DNA of 64,000 nucleotides from JACKNG01 sp040220855 (GCA_040220855.1 JAVJVZ010000042.1:1-64000); one strand, 5' to 3'. Shown: positions 27,902 through 36,244, numbered from the stretch's first letter. Numbers and translations are program-made. The notes: a model not told the origin generated them from the letters alone.

Positions 27902-28489
27902 TCATGCCTTCTGCAGGTATTGCTGGATCGACTCGACGCCGAGTTCCTTGGCGGTGAACAGGCTCTCGAGCTGCTCGCGCGAATTGATGAGCCCCTTCGC
28001 GCGCACCGTGCCGCTCTCGTCGAGCAGCACCGCGTAGGGCAGCTTGGCAACCTTGAACGTCATGCCGAGCTCGGTGGACAGCACGTAGGGGAAGTCCCCG
28101 AGTTCCGCCTTTTCGTAGAACGCGCGCTGCTTCGCCTCGTCGCCGTCACTGGCGAGGATCACGCGCAGCCAGTCGCGCTCTGCGCGTGCAATCGAGCGCA
28201 GTACCGGAATGAGTTTCTTGCACACCGGGCAGGTCGGTGAAACGAAGAACACCAGTTCGCCGGTCTGCGAGGGCTGACCGATGTTCACGCTGCTGCCGTC
28301 GAGCGCGGTGAGCGTGAAGCTCGGCGCGCGCTCGCCGACCTTGGGGCCTTCGTCGAGCATCAGCGCGCCCATCGGCGCGACCCGTTCGTAGAGCACGCCA
28401 ATCTGGCGCGCGAGCGCGAACACTGCCAGCGCGAGCGCGATCACGATCACCCACAGCACGGCGACGGCGATGGCGAGCGCGCTGGTCAT
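27902..28489 (-). CDS. aauD: Amine dehydrogenase accessory protein MauD/AauD
   Basis: This is a membrane-anchored thioredoxin-like protein of 195 residues. An N-terminal hydrophobic anchor (residues 4-28) is followed by an AhpC/TSA-type domain with VGERAPSFTLTALDG and the redox motif C87-P-V-C90. MauD proteins are needed for correct disulfide formation in the multi-disulfide light chain. The ATG at 28489 overlaps the aauE stop by four bases. It is followed 41 bases later by aauA, the protein it probably helps to fold. Confidence 0.92.
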   Translation of the reverse strand: MTSALAIAVAVLWVIVIALALAVFALARQIGVLYERVAPMGALMLDEGPKVGERAPSFTLTALDGSSVNIGQPSQTGELVFFVSPTCPVCKKLIPVLRSIARAERDWLRVILASDGDEAKQRAFYEKAELGDFPYVLSTELGMTFKVAKLPYAVLLDESGTVRAKGLINSREQLESLFTAKELGVESIQQYLQKA

Positions 28490-29031
28490 GCCGGCCTGAC
28501 CCTGAGCCGTGCCAGACGCGGGTGGTTGGCAATCAGCTGGTTGGCCAGCACGACGACGAAGAACAGCGCGAGTGCGCCCGCGCCGACACTCAGGTAGTCG
28601 AGCCAGAGCAGGGCGCGTGGCGTGGTCGCGGCGAGGCCGGTTGCGCCGAGCAGGGCGAGCAGCAGGTTGCGCGCGACCAGCGCCCACGACAAGGTCTGCT
28701 CGTCTTCGATGCCGCCGCAGCCGCAACCCACGTCGGTGCGCCCGCGCAGCAGGTTGAGCGCGACCGCGCCGGTCACCAGGGCGAGCAGCGCGAGCGCGAG
28801 CACGCTGCCGGCGCCGCGCGTCGGTGCGAACAACAGGAGTGCCACGGCGGTGAGTTCGGCCAGCGGCAGCGCGCGGGCGAAGGGCCGCAGCAGCCAGCCC
28901 GGCAGCAGCGCGTAGGCCTCGAGCGCCAGCTCGAAGGCGAGCAGGTCGCGCAGCTTGTGCCAGGCCGCGCTCGCGAACACGAGCGCCAGCGCGGCGAGCG
29001 CGGTGAGCTGGAGGACCGGGTCGAGCGTCAT
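28486..29031 (-). CDS. aauE: Amine dehydrogenase accessory membrane protein MauE/AauE
   Basis: This is a polytopic membrane protein of 181 residues of the MauE / methylamine utilisation family (DoxX-like fold). At least four hydrophobic segments are visible. RGRTDVGCGCGGIEDEQTLSW is the conserved cysteine-containing loop of the family. MauE works with MauD in export or maturation of the light chain. It starts at ATG 29031, 19 bases after aauB, and overlaps aauD. Confidence 0.92.
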   Translation of the reverse strand: MTLDPVLQLTALAALALVFASAAWHKLRDLLAFELALEAYALLPGWLLRPFARALPLAELTAVALLLFAPTRGAGSVLALALLALVTGAVALNLLRGRTDVGCGCGGIEDEQTLSWALVARNLLLALLGATGLAATTPRALLWLDYLSVGAGALALFFVVVLANQLIANHPRLARLRVRPA

Positions 29032-29050
29032 CGGAACAGCGCGGTACGAA

Positions 29051-30196
29051 TCAATGCAGTTCGAGCAGGCCGGCGAACTCGCCGAAGGCCGGGCTGCGCG
29101 CCACCGGCTTCAGGGCGGGGCTGGTCTCGTACTTGACGAATTCGGCGGTCAGGCCGTCGTAGGCATAGAGGAACGGCGTGTCCTCGTCGGTCAGCGACAT
29201 GGCGATGGAGTTCGAGCCTTCCGCGCGCTGCAGGCGCTCGCGGCTGTCGACGTCGAACACCCAGATCTCCTTGGCCGGGAACTTGTGGCTGCCGTCGCGG
29301 GCACCGTCGTGCATGGCGACGTAAATACGCCCTGCCTTGGCGTCCAGTGCGAGCAGCTGGTAGCCGCCCGGCTTCCACTGCGCGGCGCGATCGGTCTCGT
29401 TCAGGAGCGACCAGGTGGCCTCGGTGACGGCGGTTGCACCACCCAGGTTGATCTCGTGGATCATGCCTTCGTAGGACACGAAGTAGTACTTGTCGCCCTT
29501 GCTCTCGGCCTGCACGAAGAGCGGGTCCTTCTCCGCGTCGAACAGCTTGCCGCTGCGTTGCTGGCTGGCCGCCTGGCCCTGTTCGTTCAGCGTGATGGTG
29601 AGGATGGTGCCGTCGCCGCAGAGCGTCGAGAAGCGCCGCGCATTGGAGGCCGCGGGCAGCACGATCCAGCATCCGGGGGTGTCGATCTCGGCGACGAACT
29701 TCTGCGCCTTGCGATCGACGACAGTGATCGAGCTGGCCGGCGTGGAGTTCTGGATCATGACGAAGCGGCCGTCTGCAGACGACGCCATGGTGCCCTTGTA
29801 GGGCAGTGCCTGGGCGTGCTTGGCCGGGATCTCGATCTCGGCTTCGAGTTCGAGCGTGGCGGTGTCGTAGACTTCGAACAGGTCGAAGCGGTCGCCGCGG
29901 TTGCGCTTGGTGTAGTAGGTCGTCGCCACGTACATCTCGCTCGAGTCGTTGGACAGCGCGGTGAGTCCGAACAGGCCGGTCGGAATCAGGCCGAGGTAAT
30001 CGAAGCTGTCGCCGTCGATGACGTGGATGCGACCGTCGATGACGTGGCCGAGAACGAGGTCGGTGAGGTAGATGCGGTGCGGGTTGGCCGGCTTCAACGG
30101 GTTCACCGTGAGCTTCTCGGGGGCGAGCTCGGCCTGGGCGGCGCCCAGCCCCAGCAGCAGCGCGAGTCCGGTGGAGAGGATGGTAGTTGCTCGCAT
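29051..30196 (-). CDS. aauB: Aromatic amine dehydrogenase heavy chain
   Basis: This is the large beta-propeller subunit (381 residues) of the alpha2-beta2 amine dehydrogenase. The signal peptide is RATTILSTGLALLLGLGAAQAE. Propeller features typical of MauB/AauB are HRIYLTDLVLGHVIDGRIHVIDG, YYTKRNRGDRFDLFEVYD, MASSADGRFVMIQNSTPASS, and KEIWVFDVDSRERLQR. The ATG at 30196 is preceded by GTG in frame (30199), with AAGGAGG upstream serving either. It is the first gene of the minus-strand aauBEDA-cytochrome-selenoprotein operon; a predicted promoter with a palindromic operator lies 80-110 bases upstream. Confidence 0.93.
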   Translation of the reverse strand: MRATTILSTGLALLLGLGAAQAELAPEKLTVNPLKPANPHRIYLTDLVLGHVIDGRIHVIDGDSFDYLGLIPTGLFGLTALSNDSSEMYVATTYYTKRNRGDRFDLFEVYDTATLELEAEIEIPAKHAQALPYKGTMASSADGRFVMIQNSTPASSITVVDRKAQKFVAEIDTPGCWIVLPAASNARRFSTLCGDGTILTITLNEQGQAASQQRSGKLFDAEKDPLFVQAESKGDKYYFVSYEGMIHEINLGGATAVTEATWSLLNETDRAAQWKPGGYQLLALDAKAGRIYVAMHDGARDGSHKFPAKEIWVFDVDSRERLQRAEGSNSIAMSLTDEDTPFLYAYDGLTAEFVKYETSPALKPVARSPAFGEFAGLLELH

Positions 30197-30275
30197 CACG
30201 ATCGGCGCCTCCTTCTAGCTGTCCCGCGGCGGAAGGGCGTCCGGCGCATGCGCCCGTCCATCCCCTCACGGCGGG

Positions 30276-30305
30276 ATTCTAGGACAATTGTCCTCAATTG
30301 GTCAC
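30276..30305 (-). promoter_or_regulatory. Predicted sigma-70 promoter of the aau operon
   Basis: On the minus strand a -35-like GTGACC (30300-30305) and a -10-like TAGAAT (30276-30281) are separated by 18 bases. It lies about 80 bases upstream of aauB in an AT-richer patch that contrasts with the surrounding GC-rich sequence. Sequence match only. Confidence 0.35.
30281..30294. promoter_or_regulatory. 14-bp perfect palindrome, likely operator
   Basis: AGGACAATTGTCCT is a perfect inverted repeat sitting in the spacer of the predicted aauB promoter, between divergent aauB and the dienelactone hydrolase gene. The position and the shape (GACAATTGTC core) suit a dimeric repressor such as a MarR- or TetR-type protein. 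No regulator gene is adjacent. Confidence 0.5.
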
Positions 30306-30426
30306 CCCTGCCCGGCCACGCCCTCGCCACGTGCCCGCGAGGTTGATCTGGCGCGCGGCGCTTGGTCCAATCCGGAGCACCGGAAACCCGCCTTCGGGCA
30401 CCCTCAAATTCTTTGGAGTCACGTAC

Positions 30427-31137
30427 ATGGGACAGCGACAGTTGACCGCCGCCGACGGCTTCACGCTCGGCGCCTACGAGGCGATGCCGTCCGGCACCGC
30501 GCGCGGCGGCGTGGTGGTGATCCAGGAGATCTTCGGCGTCAACCGTCACATCCGTGCGGTGGTCGACGAGTACGCCGCGGCCGGCTATGCCGCCATCGCA
30601 CCGCAGATCTTCGACCGCGTCGAGCGGGACGTCGAGCTCGGCTACACGGAGCAGGCCGATTTCGACAAGGGCCTGCGCATCGCCTTCCAGGACCTCCAGC
30701 TCGAGGACACGCTGAAGGACCTGCAGGCGGCCATCGATGCCATGGCCACGCATGGCAAGGTCGGCGTGGTCGGCTACTGTTTCGGCGGCCTGCTGACCTG
30801 GCTCTCCGCCTGCATGCTCGACCGCGTCGCCGCTGCGTCCGCGTATTACGGTGGCGGCACCGTGAAGTATGCCGACCGCACGGCGCGCTGCCCGGTGATG
30901 ATGCACTTCGGCGAGAAGGACGCGCACATCCCGATGAGCGAAGTCGACACCATCCGCAAGGCGCAGCCGGACGTGCAGGTGTTCGTCTACGACGCCGACC
31001 ACGGCTTCAACTGCAACGACCGCGCGAGCTTCGATGCGCAGGCCGCGGCGACCGCGCGCGAACGCACACTGGCCTTCTTCGAGAAGCACCTCACCTCGCC
31101 GGAGGACTTCGACAAGACCATGGTGATGTCGACCTGA
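30427..31137 (+). CDS. Dienelactone hydrolase family protein
   Basis: This alpha/beta hydrolase of 236 residues has the catalytic triad C118 (GYCFGG), D165 (GEKDAHIP) and H192 (DADHGFN), as in dienelactone hydrolase (carboxymethylenebutenolidase). VIQEIFGVNRHIRAVVDEYA is the conserved N-terminal block with the Glu that activates Cys. ATG 30427 is chosen by similarity; the upstream open frame lies in the aau promoter region. It is divergent from aauB and could share its operator. The substrate may be a dienelactone or another ester. Confidence 0.9.
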   Translation: MGQRQLTAADGFTLGAYEAMPSGTARGGVVVIQEIFGVNRHIRAVVDEYAAAGYAAIAPQIFDRVERDVELGYTEQADFDKGLRIAFQDLQLEDTLKDLQAAIDAMATHGKVGVVGYCFGGLLTWLSACMLDRVAAASAYYGGGTVKYADRTARCPVMMHFGEKDAHIPMSEVDTIRKAQPDVQVFVYDADHGFNCNDRASFDAQAAATARERTLAFFEKHLTSPEDFDKTMVMST

Positions 31138-31228
31138 GACAGGCAGCACGCCGGGGCGCCATCCGAACCGCCGGCACGCCACGTCGGCGCACAATATCCC
31201 GCCCTCGAGCGGGGCAGGGGAGGCATTC

Positions 31229-31927
31229 ATGGGCGACGACATTCGTCCGCTCGATCTCGCGAGCGTCGACCACGTTCTGAACACCACGCGCAGCGTGCGC
31301 CGGCGTCTCGACCTGACGCGCGAGGTGCCGCGCGCGATGCTCGAAGAGGCGCTCGCCATCGCGCTGCAGGCGCCGACCGGCGCCAATACGCAGACCTGGC
31401 GTTTCGTCGTCGTCACCGACGCGAAACTGCGCGCCGCGATCGCCGATTGCTACCGCAAGGGTGCCGAGCGCTACATCGCCGGCGAAACACCATTGACCCG
31501 CACCGGCGTCAGCGCGACGCGCGAATTCGCGCCCGACGACCTGCGCAGCGCCCAGCGCGACAGCGTGCTGCAGTCGGGCGGCTTCCTCATGGAGCACCTG
31601 CACGAAGTGCCGATGTTCGTCATTCCCTGCATCGAGTCGCGCTTCGAGCACGACGCCGACGTGTTCACCCAGGCCTCCATGTGGGGCTCGATCCTGCCGG
31701 CCACCTGGTCGCTGATGCTGGCGCTGCGCGCGCGGCGCATCGCGTCCGCCTGGACCACCCTGCACCTGCTGTACGAAGGCGAGGTCGCCAACCTGCTCGG
31801 AATTCCGCACGACGTCACCCAGGCCGCGCTGCTGCCGGTGGCGTGGCTGAGCGGCGGCGATCTCAAGCCGGCGCGACGGCTGCCACTCGAATCCGTGACG
31901 TTCTGGAATCGCTGGGGCGAGGGCTGA
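31229..31927 (+). CDS. Nitroreductase family protein
   Basis: This is an FMN-dependent nitroreductase-fold protein of 232 residues. The N-terminal NTTRSVRRRLDLTREVP and APTGANTQTWRFVVVTD match the FMN-binding start of the family, and RIASAWTTLHLLYEGEVANLLGIP matches the C-terminal part. ATG 31229 follows GGGGAGGC. Such proteins reduce nitro compounds, quinones or related electrophiles. The next gene (RlmI) begins 34 bases later, so they may share a transcript. Confidence 0.88.
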   Translation: MGDDIRPLDLASVDHVLNTTRSVRRRLDLTREVPRAMLEEALAIALQAPTGANTQTWRFVVVTDAKLRAAIADCYRKGAERYIAGETPLTRTGVSATREFAPDDLRSAQRDSVLQSGGFLMEHLHEVPMFVIPCIESRFEHDADVFTQASMWGSILPATWSLMLALRARRIASAWTTLHLLYEGEVANLLGIPHDVTQAALLPVAWLSGGDLKPARRLPLESVTFWNRWGEG

Positions 31928-31961
31928 TGCGCCCGCCGCGCGGTGTCGCCGCGACGTCCCG

Positions 31962-33149
31962 GTGAAGCAGGTCTTCCTCGCGCCTGGGCGCGACAAGTCG
32001 CTGCGCCGGCGCCACCCCTGGGTGTTCTCCGGTGCCGTCGCACGCGTCGATGGCGCGCCACAGCGCGGGGACAGTGTGGTCGTGCGCAGCAGCGCGGGCG
32101 TGTTTCTCGGCCACGGCGTCTACTGCCCGAAGTCGCAGATTCGCGTGCGCGTGATGTCCTTCGACGAAGCGGTACCGATCGATGCCGCGCTCGTGACGCG
32201 TCGCATCGATGCCGCGCTGGCGTTTCGTGCGCGCGCGCTGCCTGCCGACGTCACCGCGCTGCGCCTCGTGCACGGTGAGGCCGATGGCCTGCCGGGGCTC
32301 GTCGTCGACCGCTACGACGACGTGCTCGTGGTGCAGTGCCAGAGTGCGGCTGCCGAGCACTGGCGTGACGCCGCGGTCGCGGCCCTCGAACCGGCGCGCT
32401 GGCGCGCCGTCGTCGAGCGCTCGGATGTCGAGGTGCGTGCGCTCGAGGGGCTCGCGCCGCGCAGCGGCGTGCTGCACGGCACGCTGCCGGCAGCGCCGCT
32501 GGTCATCGACGAGGGCGGCGTGCGGTACCACGTGGACGTACTCCACGGCCAGAAGACCGGATTCTTCCTCGACCAGCGGGACAACCGGGCGCTGGTGGGC
32601 GCTGCGGCGGCGGGCGGCGAGGTGCTCGACGTGTTCTGTTACAGCGGCGGCTTCACGCTGGCCGCGCTCGCCGGTGGTGCCGCGCACGTGACCGCCGTCG
32701 ACAGTTCGACCGACGCGCTCGCTCAGGCGCGCGCGAATGCCGCCCTCAATGGCTGCGACGACGGCGATGTACGCGTGGCGTGGCAGGCGGAGGATGCCTT
32801 CGCCGCGTTGCGCGCGTTGCATGCCGCCGGGCGTCGTTTCGATCTCGTCGTGCTCGACCCGCCCAAGTTCGCGCCGACCGGCCGCCACGTGCAGCGCGCT
32901 GCGCGCGCTTATAAGGACGTCAACCTGTGGGCGCTGAAGTTGCTGCGCGCGGGCGGTCGCCTGTTCACGTTCTCCTGCTCGGGTGCGGTCGACGATGCCC
33001 TGTTCCAGAGCATCGTCGCCGGTGCGGCGGTCGATGCCGGCGTCGAGGCCCGCGTGCTCGCGCGGCTCGCGGCGGCGGCCGATCACCCGCTGGCGCTGAA
33101 CTTCCCGGAGGGCGCCTACCTGACCGGGCTCGCCGTGATGGTGGGTTGA
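31962..33149 (+). CDS. rlmI: 23S rRNA (cytosine-C5) methyltransferase RlmI-like
   Basis: This 395-residue class I SAM-dependent methyltransferase has an N-terminal PUA domain (RRRHPWVFSGAVARVDG) and the Rossmann motif VLDVFCYSGGFTLAAL. The active-site block is VVLDPPKFAPTG and the catalytic cysteine lies in FTFSCSGAVDD. These match RlmI, which methylates C1962 of 23S rRNA. It starts with GTG at 31962, 34 bases after the nitroreductase stop; no better start is seen. Length matches the family. Confidence 0.92.
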   Translation: MKQVFLAPGRDKSLRRRHPWVFSGAVARVDGAPQRGDSVVVRSSAGVFLGHGVYCPKSQIRVRVMSFDEAVPIDAALVTRRIDAALAFRARALPADVTALRLVHGEADGLPGLVVDRYDDVLVVQCQSAAAEHWRDAAVAALEPARWRAVVERSDVEVRALEGLAPRSGVLHGTLPAAPLVIDEGGVRYHVDVLHGQKTGFFLDQRDNRALVGAAAAGGEVLDVFCYSGGFTLAALAGGAAHVTAVDSSTDALAQARANAALNGCDDGDVRVAWQAEDAFAALRALHAAGRRFDLVVLDPPKFAPTGRHVQRAARAYKDVNLWALKLLRAGGRLFTFSCSGAVDDALFQSIVAGAAVDAGVEARVLARLAAAADHPLALNFPEGAYLTGLAVMVG

Positions 33150-33281
33150 GGCGCAGGGGCACCGCGCCGCACGCGCGCCGCCCCTGCTAGAATCGCGGCC
33201 CTGTCGCGTCGGCCGTCAGTGCCGGCGCGGCCGTCACGGCCCGCGTGCCGCAACCACCTCGACCCGCTGGATTTCCCGCTG

Positions 33282-34550
33282 ATGGGCGCCGCCACCACGC
33301 CCGGCCACGCCGCGCGTGCCGGCAAGACCACTCTCGCCGTGCTCGCGCTGACACTCGCGCTGGCCTACGGCATCTGGTACGCCTACAGCGTGCTGCTGGT
33401 GGCGCTGCTCGATGATTTCGGCTGGAGCCGCTCGACCGTGGCCGGTGCCTTTTCGTTGTTCGCGGTCGTCCACGGCGGCTGCAATCCGCTCATCGGCATG
33501 CTGTGCGATCGCATGGCGCCAGCCGCCATCTCGGCCGTGGCGAGCATCGTCCTCGGTGTGGCCCTGTTCGCCTGCAGCCTGGTGCAGGCGCCGTGGCAGC
33601 TCTACCTCGCCTTCGGCGGTCTCACCGCCGTCAGCGTCGCCGCCTGTGGCTGGGTGCCGGCCGTGGTACAGGTGCAGCGGCGTTTCCCGCACCGGCTCGG
33701 CTTCGCCATCGGCATCGTCAGTTCCGGGGTCGGGGTCGGCATGTTCGTGGTCGTGCCGCTGTGCCAGGCGTTGATCGAAGCGGCGGGCTGGCGTTTCGCC
33801 TTCCGTGCGCTCGGTGTGCTGGCCTGGGTAATCATCCTGCCGAGCGCCCTGTACCTGTTGCGCGGGACCCCACGCACGGCCGTCCCACGGGCCGCTGTCG
33901 CGACCGACGCCGCTACACAGACCGCGGCCGGCGCGCTCGCGCCGCGCTCGATCACGCTGCGCGAGGCCGCGCGCACGCTGCCCTTCTGGCTCATCGTCGC
34001 CGCGTTCTTCTTCGGCAGCCTGTGCTCACAGACCCTGCAGGTCCACCAGGTCGCCTTTCTCGTCGACCACGGCATCGCGGCGCTCGCCGCGGCATCGGTG
34101 GTGGGCGTGGTCGGCCTCGCCAGTATCGTCGGCAAGACCGGCGGCGGCTGGCTCTCCGACCGCGTCGAGCGTGAACTGGTCTACGTAGCGGGCGTCGCGG
34201 TACTCGTCGCCAGCGTATTCGCGCTCTTCGCGGTCGGACGGCATACCTCGCAGCCGGGCGCCTACGGTTTCGCCGTGCTGCTCGGCATCGGCTACTCGGC
34301 GACCGCGGCTCTCGTGCCCGCGATGGTCAGCGACCGCTTCCAGGGACGCCATTTCGGCGCCATTCTCGGTATCGGCCTGCTCGGCAGCGCGGCCGGCAGC
34401 GCCTTCGGCCCCTGGCTCGGCGGCTACCTGTTCGACCTCACCGGCAGCTACACGCTGCCGTTCGGCATCGCTGCCGCCAGCGGTGTCGTCGCCGGTGTCG
34501 CGGGCTGGGTTGCGCGGGTGCTGCGCGTGCGTGCCGCGCGATGCGCCTGA
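33282..34550 (+). CDS. MFS transporter
   Basis: This major facilitator of about 422 residues has twelve likely membrane helices and the family loop GMLCDRMAP between helices 2 and 3, with a repeat-like LSDRVERE in the second half. The pattern FGWSRSTVAGAFSLFAVVHG and SSGVGVGMFVVVPL resembles the monocarboxylate / oxalate-formate antiporter branch. ATG 33282 fits the beginning of helix 1; a GTG at 33219 would add 21 residues. Substrate probably an organic anion; unknown. Confidence 0.88.
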   Translation: MGAATTPGHAARAGKTTLAVLALTLALAYGIWYAYSVLLVALLDDFGWSRSTVAGAFSLFAVVHGGCNPLIGMLCDRMAPAAISAVASIVLGVALFACSLVQAPWQLYLAFGGLTAVSVAACGWVPAVVQVQRRFPHRLGFAIGIVSSGVGVGMFVVVPLCQALIEAAGWRFAFRALGVLAWVIILPSALYLLRGTPRTAVPRAAVATDAATQTAAGALAPRSITLREAARTLPFWLIVAAFFFGSLCSQTLQVHQVAFLVDHGIAALAAASVVGVVGLASIVGKTGGGWLSDRVERELVYVAGVAVLVASVFALFAVGRHTSQPGAYGFAVLLGIGYSATAALVPAMVSDRFQGRHFGAILGIGLLGSAAGSAFGPWLGGYLFDLTGSYTLPFGIAAASGVVAGVAGWVARVLRVRAARCA

Positions 34551-34670
34551 GGTCGGTGGTTCGCGCCGCCGCACTCGCGCGATAATGCGCCCACCACGCG
34601 CCGTGGCGGCCGCTCCCGGTGGCCGGCGCGCGCCGCTGCGACCCACCACGATCCACCCAAGGGAGATCCC

Positions 34671-35456
34671 ATGAAACTCGATTCCTCCATCAGCGCCGTG
34701 ATCACCGGCGGCGCCTCCGGCCTCGGTGCCGCCACCGCCCGCCTGCTCGCCGCGCAGGGCGTCAAGGTGGCGTTGTTCGACCTCAACGCCGAGCAGGGCG
34801 AGGCGCTCGCGAAGGAACTCGGCGGCGTGTTCTGCAAGGTCGACGTCACCTCGCAGGCCGACTGCGAGGCCGGCTTCGCCAAGGCCCGCGAGGCGATCGG
34901 CCAGGAGCGCATCCTGGTCAACTGCGCCGGAACCGGCAACGCCTTCAAGACCGCCGGGCGCGACAAGCAGACCGGCGCCATCAAGACCTTCCCGATGGAC
35001 AAGTTCGAGCTGATCATCCAGATCAACCTGCTCGGCACCTTCCGCTGCATCGCGCTCTCGGCGGCCGGCATGATGACGCTCGACCCGCTCGACGAGTACG
35101 GCGAACGCGGTGCCATCATCAACACCGCGAGCGTCGCTGCCGAAGATGGCCAGATGGGCCAGGCTTCGTACTCCGCGTCCAAGGCCGGCGTCGTCGGCAT
35201 GACGCTGCCCATCGCGCGTGACCTCATGAGCGAGGGTATCCGCGTCAACACCATCCTGCCGGGCATCTTCGACACCCCGCTGCTGCAGTCCGCCCCGGAC
35301 AACGTCAAGCAGGCGCTGGCCGCCTCCGTACCGTTCCCCAAGCGCCTCGGTCAGCCACCCGAGTTCGCCCACCTCGCCCTGACCATGATCGAGAACGGCT
35401 ATTTCAACGGCGAGAGCGTGCGGCTCGACGGCGCCATCCGCATGGCGCCGCGCTGA
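34671..35456 (+). CDS. SDR family dehydrogenase (type 2 3-hydroxyacyl-CoA dehydrogenase-like)
   Basis: This is a classical SDR of 261 residues with the NAD motif TGGASGLGAATA, FDLNAEQGEALAKEL with an acidic residue favouring NAD, NCAGTGNAFKT, and the catalytic NTASVAAEDGQMGQASYSASK. The substrate-loop sequence TILPGIFDTPLLQ and the overall layout match human HSD17B10-type 3-hydroxyacyl-CoA dehydrogenases of beta-oxidation. ATG 34671 follows AAGGGAGA. A strong hairpin follows the stop. Confidence 0.9.
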   Translation: MKLDSSISAVITGGASGLGAATARLLAAQGVKVALFDLNAEQGEALAKELGGVFCKVDVTSQADCEAGFAKAREAIGQERILVNCAGTGNAFKTAGRDKQTGAIKTFPMDKFELIIQINLLGTFRCIALSAAGMMTLDPLDEYGERGAIINTASVAAEDGQMGQASYSASKAGVVGMTLPIARDLMSEGIRVNTILPGIFDTPLLQSAPDNVKQALAASVPFPKRLGQPPEFAHLALTMIENGYFNGESVRLDGAIRMAPR

Positions 35457-35476
35457 GAGGCGTTTCCCGCCTGCAC

Positions 35477-35504
35477 GAGCGACGCCGATCGAGCGGCGTC
35501 GCTC
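35477..35504 (+). terminator. Hairpin after SDR gene
   Basis: An 11-bp perfect stem (GAGCGACGCCG / CGGCGTCGCTC) with a 6-base loop lies 20 bases after the SDR stop. No T-run follows, so it may be an RNA 3'-end or Rho-assisted terminator. Confidence 0.5.
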
Positions 35505-35595
35505 GCTGCCTTCCGGCTCGCCACCCCGTGGCACCGCATCCATGTCAGCGGGCGACCGCCCGCCCGCGCTGCCCAATTCGACTCGCCCGCTCGCC

Positions 35596-35672
35596 AGGTG
35601 ACGCGTAGCGTCACCTTGTGACGACAGCCGACAGCCGTTGCACGCGGCACGCCCGGTGTGACGTCACCGGGC
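35596..35672. promoter_or_regulatory. Two dyads upstream of sigma-54 promoter (candidate activator sites)
   Basis: Two inverted repeats share the half-site CGTCACC: arms AGGTGACGC / GCGTCACCT at 35596-35616 and arms GCCCGGTG / CACCGGGC at 35651-35672. Their centres are about 209 and 153 bp upstream of the predicted sigma-54 start site and 55 bp apart, the usual place for enhancer-binding-protein sites. Confidence 0.45.
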
Positions 35673-35786
35673 GCGCCGTGCACGGGTCTGTCGCCGGCGC
35701 AAAACGCGTGATCCGCATCACAGTGGCGCGCCCCGGGAACGCCGAAAGCGGTAGATGGTCTCAGCCGGCAGCGCGTGCCCGATTCG

Positions 35787-35803
35787 TTGGCACGTCGCTT
35801 GCT
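35787..35803 (+). promoter_or_regulatory. Consensus sigma-54 promoter
   Basis: TTGGCACGTCGCTTGCT matches the sigma-54 consensus TTGGCACG-N4-TTGCW at every specified position, with GG and GC 10 bases apart. Transcription would start near 35814, 105 bases before the small ORF at 35919. Nothing else on the plus strand lies downstream of it before a hairpin and a convergent gene. Confidence 0.8.
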
Positions 35804-35918
35804 CCGTGTCAAGCGGACATTGACCCAACCTCTGCACCGACCGGCGTGAGCGGCCGCCCCGAGCGGGTCGCCAGCGGGGAAGTGCAGGTGATACCCGGCA
35901 GCGGGAAAGGATGCAGCA

Positions 35919-36128
35919 ATGAACGAGAGCCAGCCCCAGATGACCGCCGGCAGCACCATCGGCGTGACCCAGGGCACCCTCCAGCAGGGCGCGGATGCCG
36001 AGGGCATGTGCCCCACGCGACGCGGCCTCGACACCGGCGCGCGCGGCTGGCGCTACCTGCCGCCCACTGCTCGTGGCAGTGCGCAGATGCAGGCCGGCAC
36101 GCAGCAGCTGCCGCGTCAACAGGACTGA
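35919..36128 (+). CDS. Small protein of 69 residues under sigma-54 promoter
   Basis: I do not recognise this protein. It is hydrophilic, Gln/Gly/Thr-rich, with one Cys and no signal or membrane segment, so it is probably disordered. Support for a real gene: an AAGGA ribosome-binding site 7 bases before the ATG, about 90 % G or C at third codon positions like its neighbours, a consensus sigma-54 promoter upstream and a perfect 11-bp hairpin 12 bases after the stop. The transcript (about 35814-36168) could instead work mainly as a regulatory RNA. No relative is known to me. Confidence 0.55.
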   Translation: MNESQPQMTAGSTIGVTQGTLQQGADAEGMCPTRRGLDTGARGWRYLPPTARGSAQMQAGTQQLPRQQD

Positions 36129-36140
36129 GGCCGCGCCAGC

Positions 36141-36223
36141 GCGACGCGGAACCGCGCTTCCGCGTCGCCTCGCGGACCTCGCTTGATTGAGGCCGCTACG
36201 CGGACTGTACCCGCGTAGCGGCC
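36141..36223. terminator. Two perfect hairpins between convergent genes
   Basis: Arms GCGACGCGGAA / TTCCGCGTCGC (11 bp, 36141-36168) follow the small ORF, and arms GGCCGCTACGCGG / CCGCGTAGCGGCC (13 bp, 36191-36223) lie just before the end of the convergent amidohydrolase gene. They probably form 3' ends for both transcripts. Neither has a long T-run. Confidence 0.55.
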
Positions 36224-36244
36224 GGTCACTGCGCGCGGGGCGCC

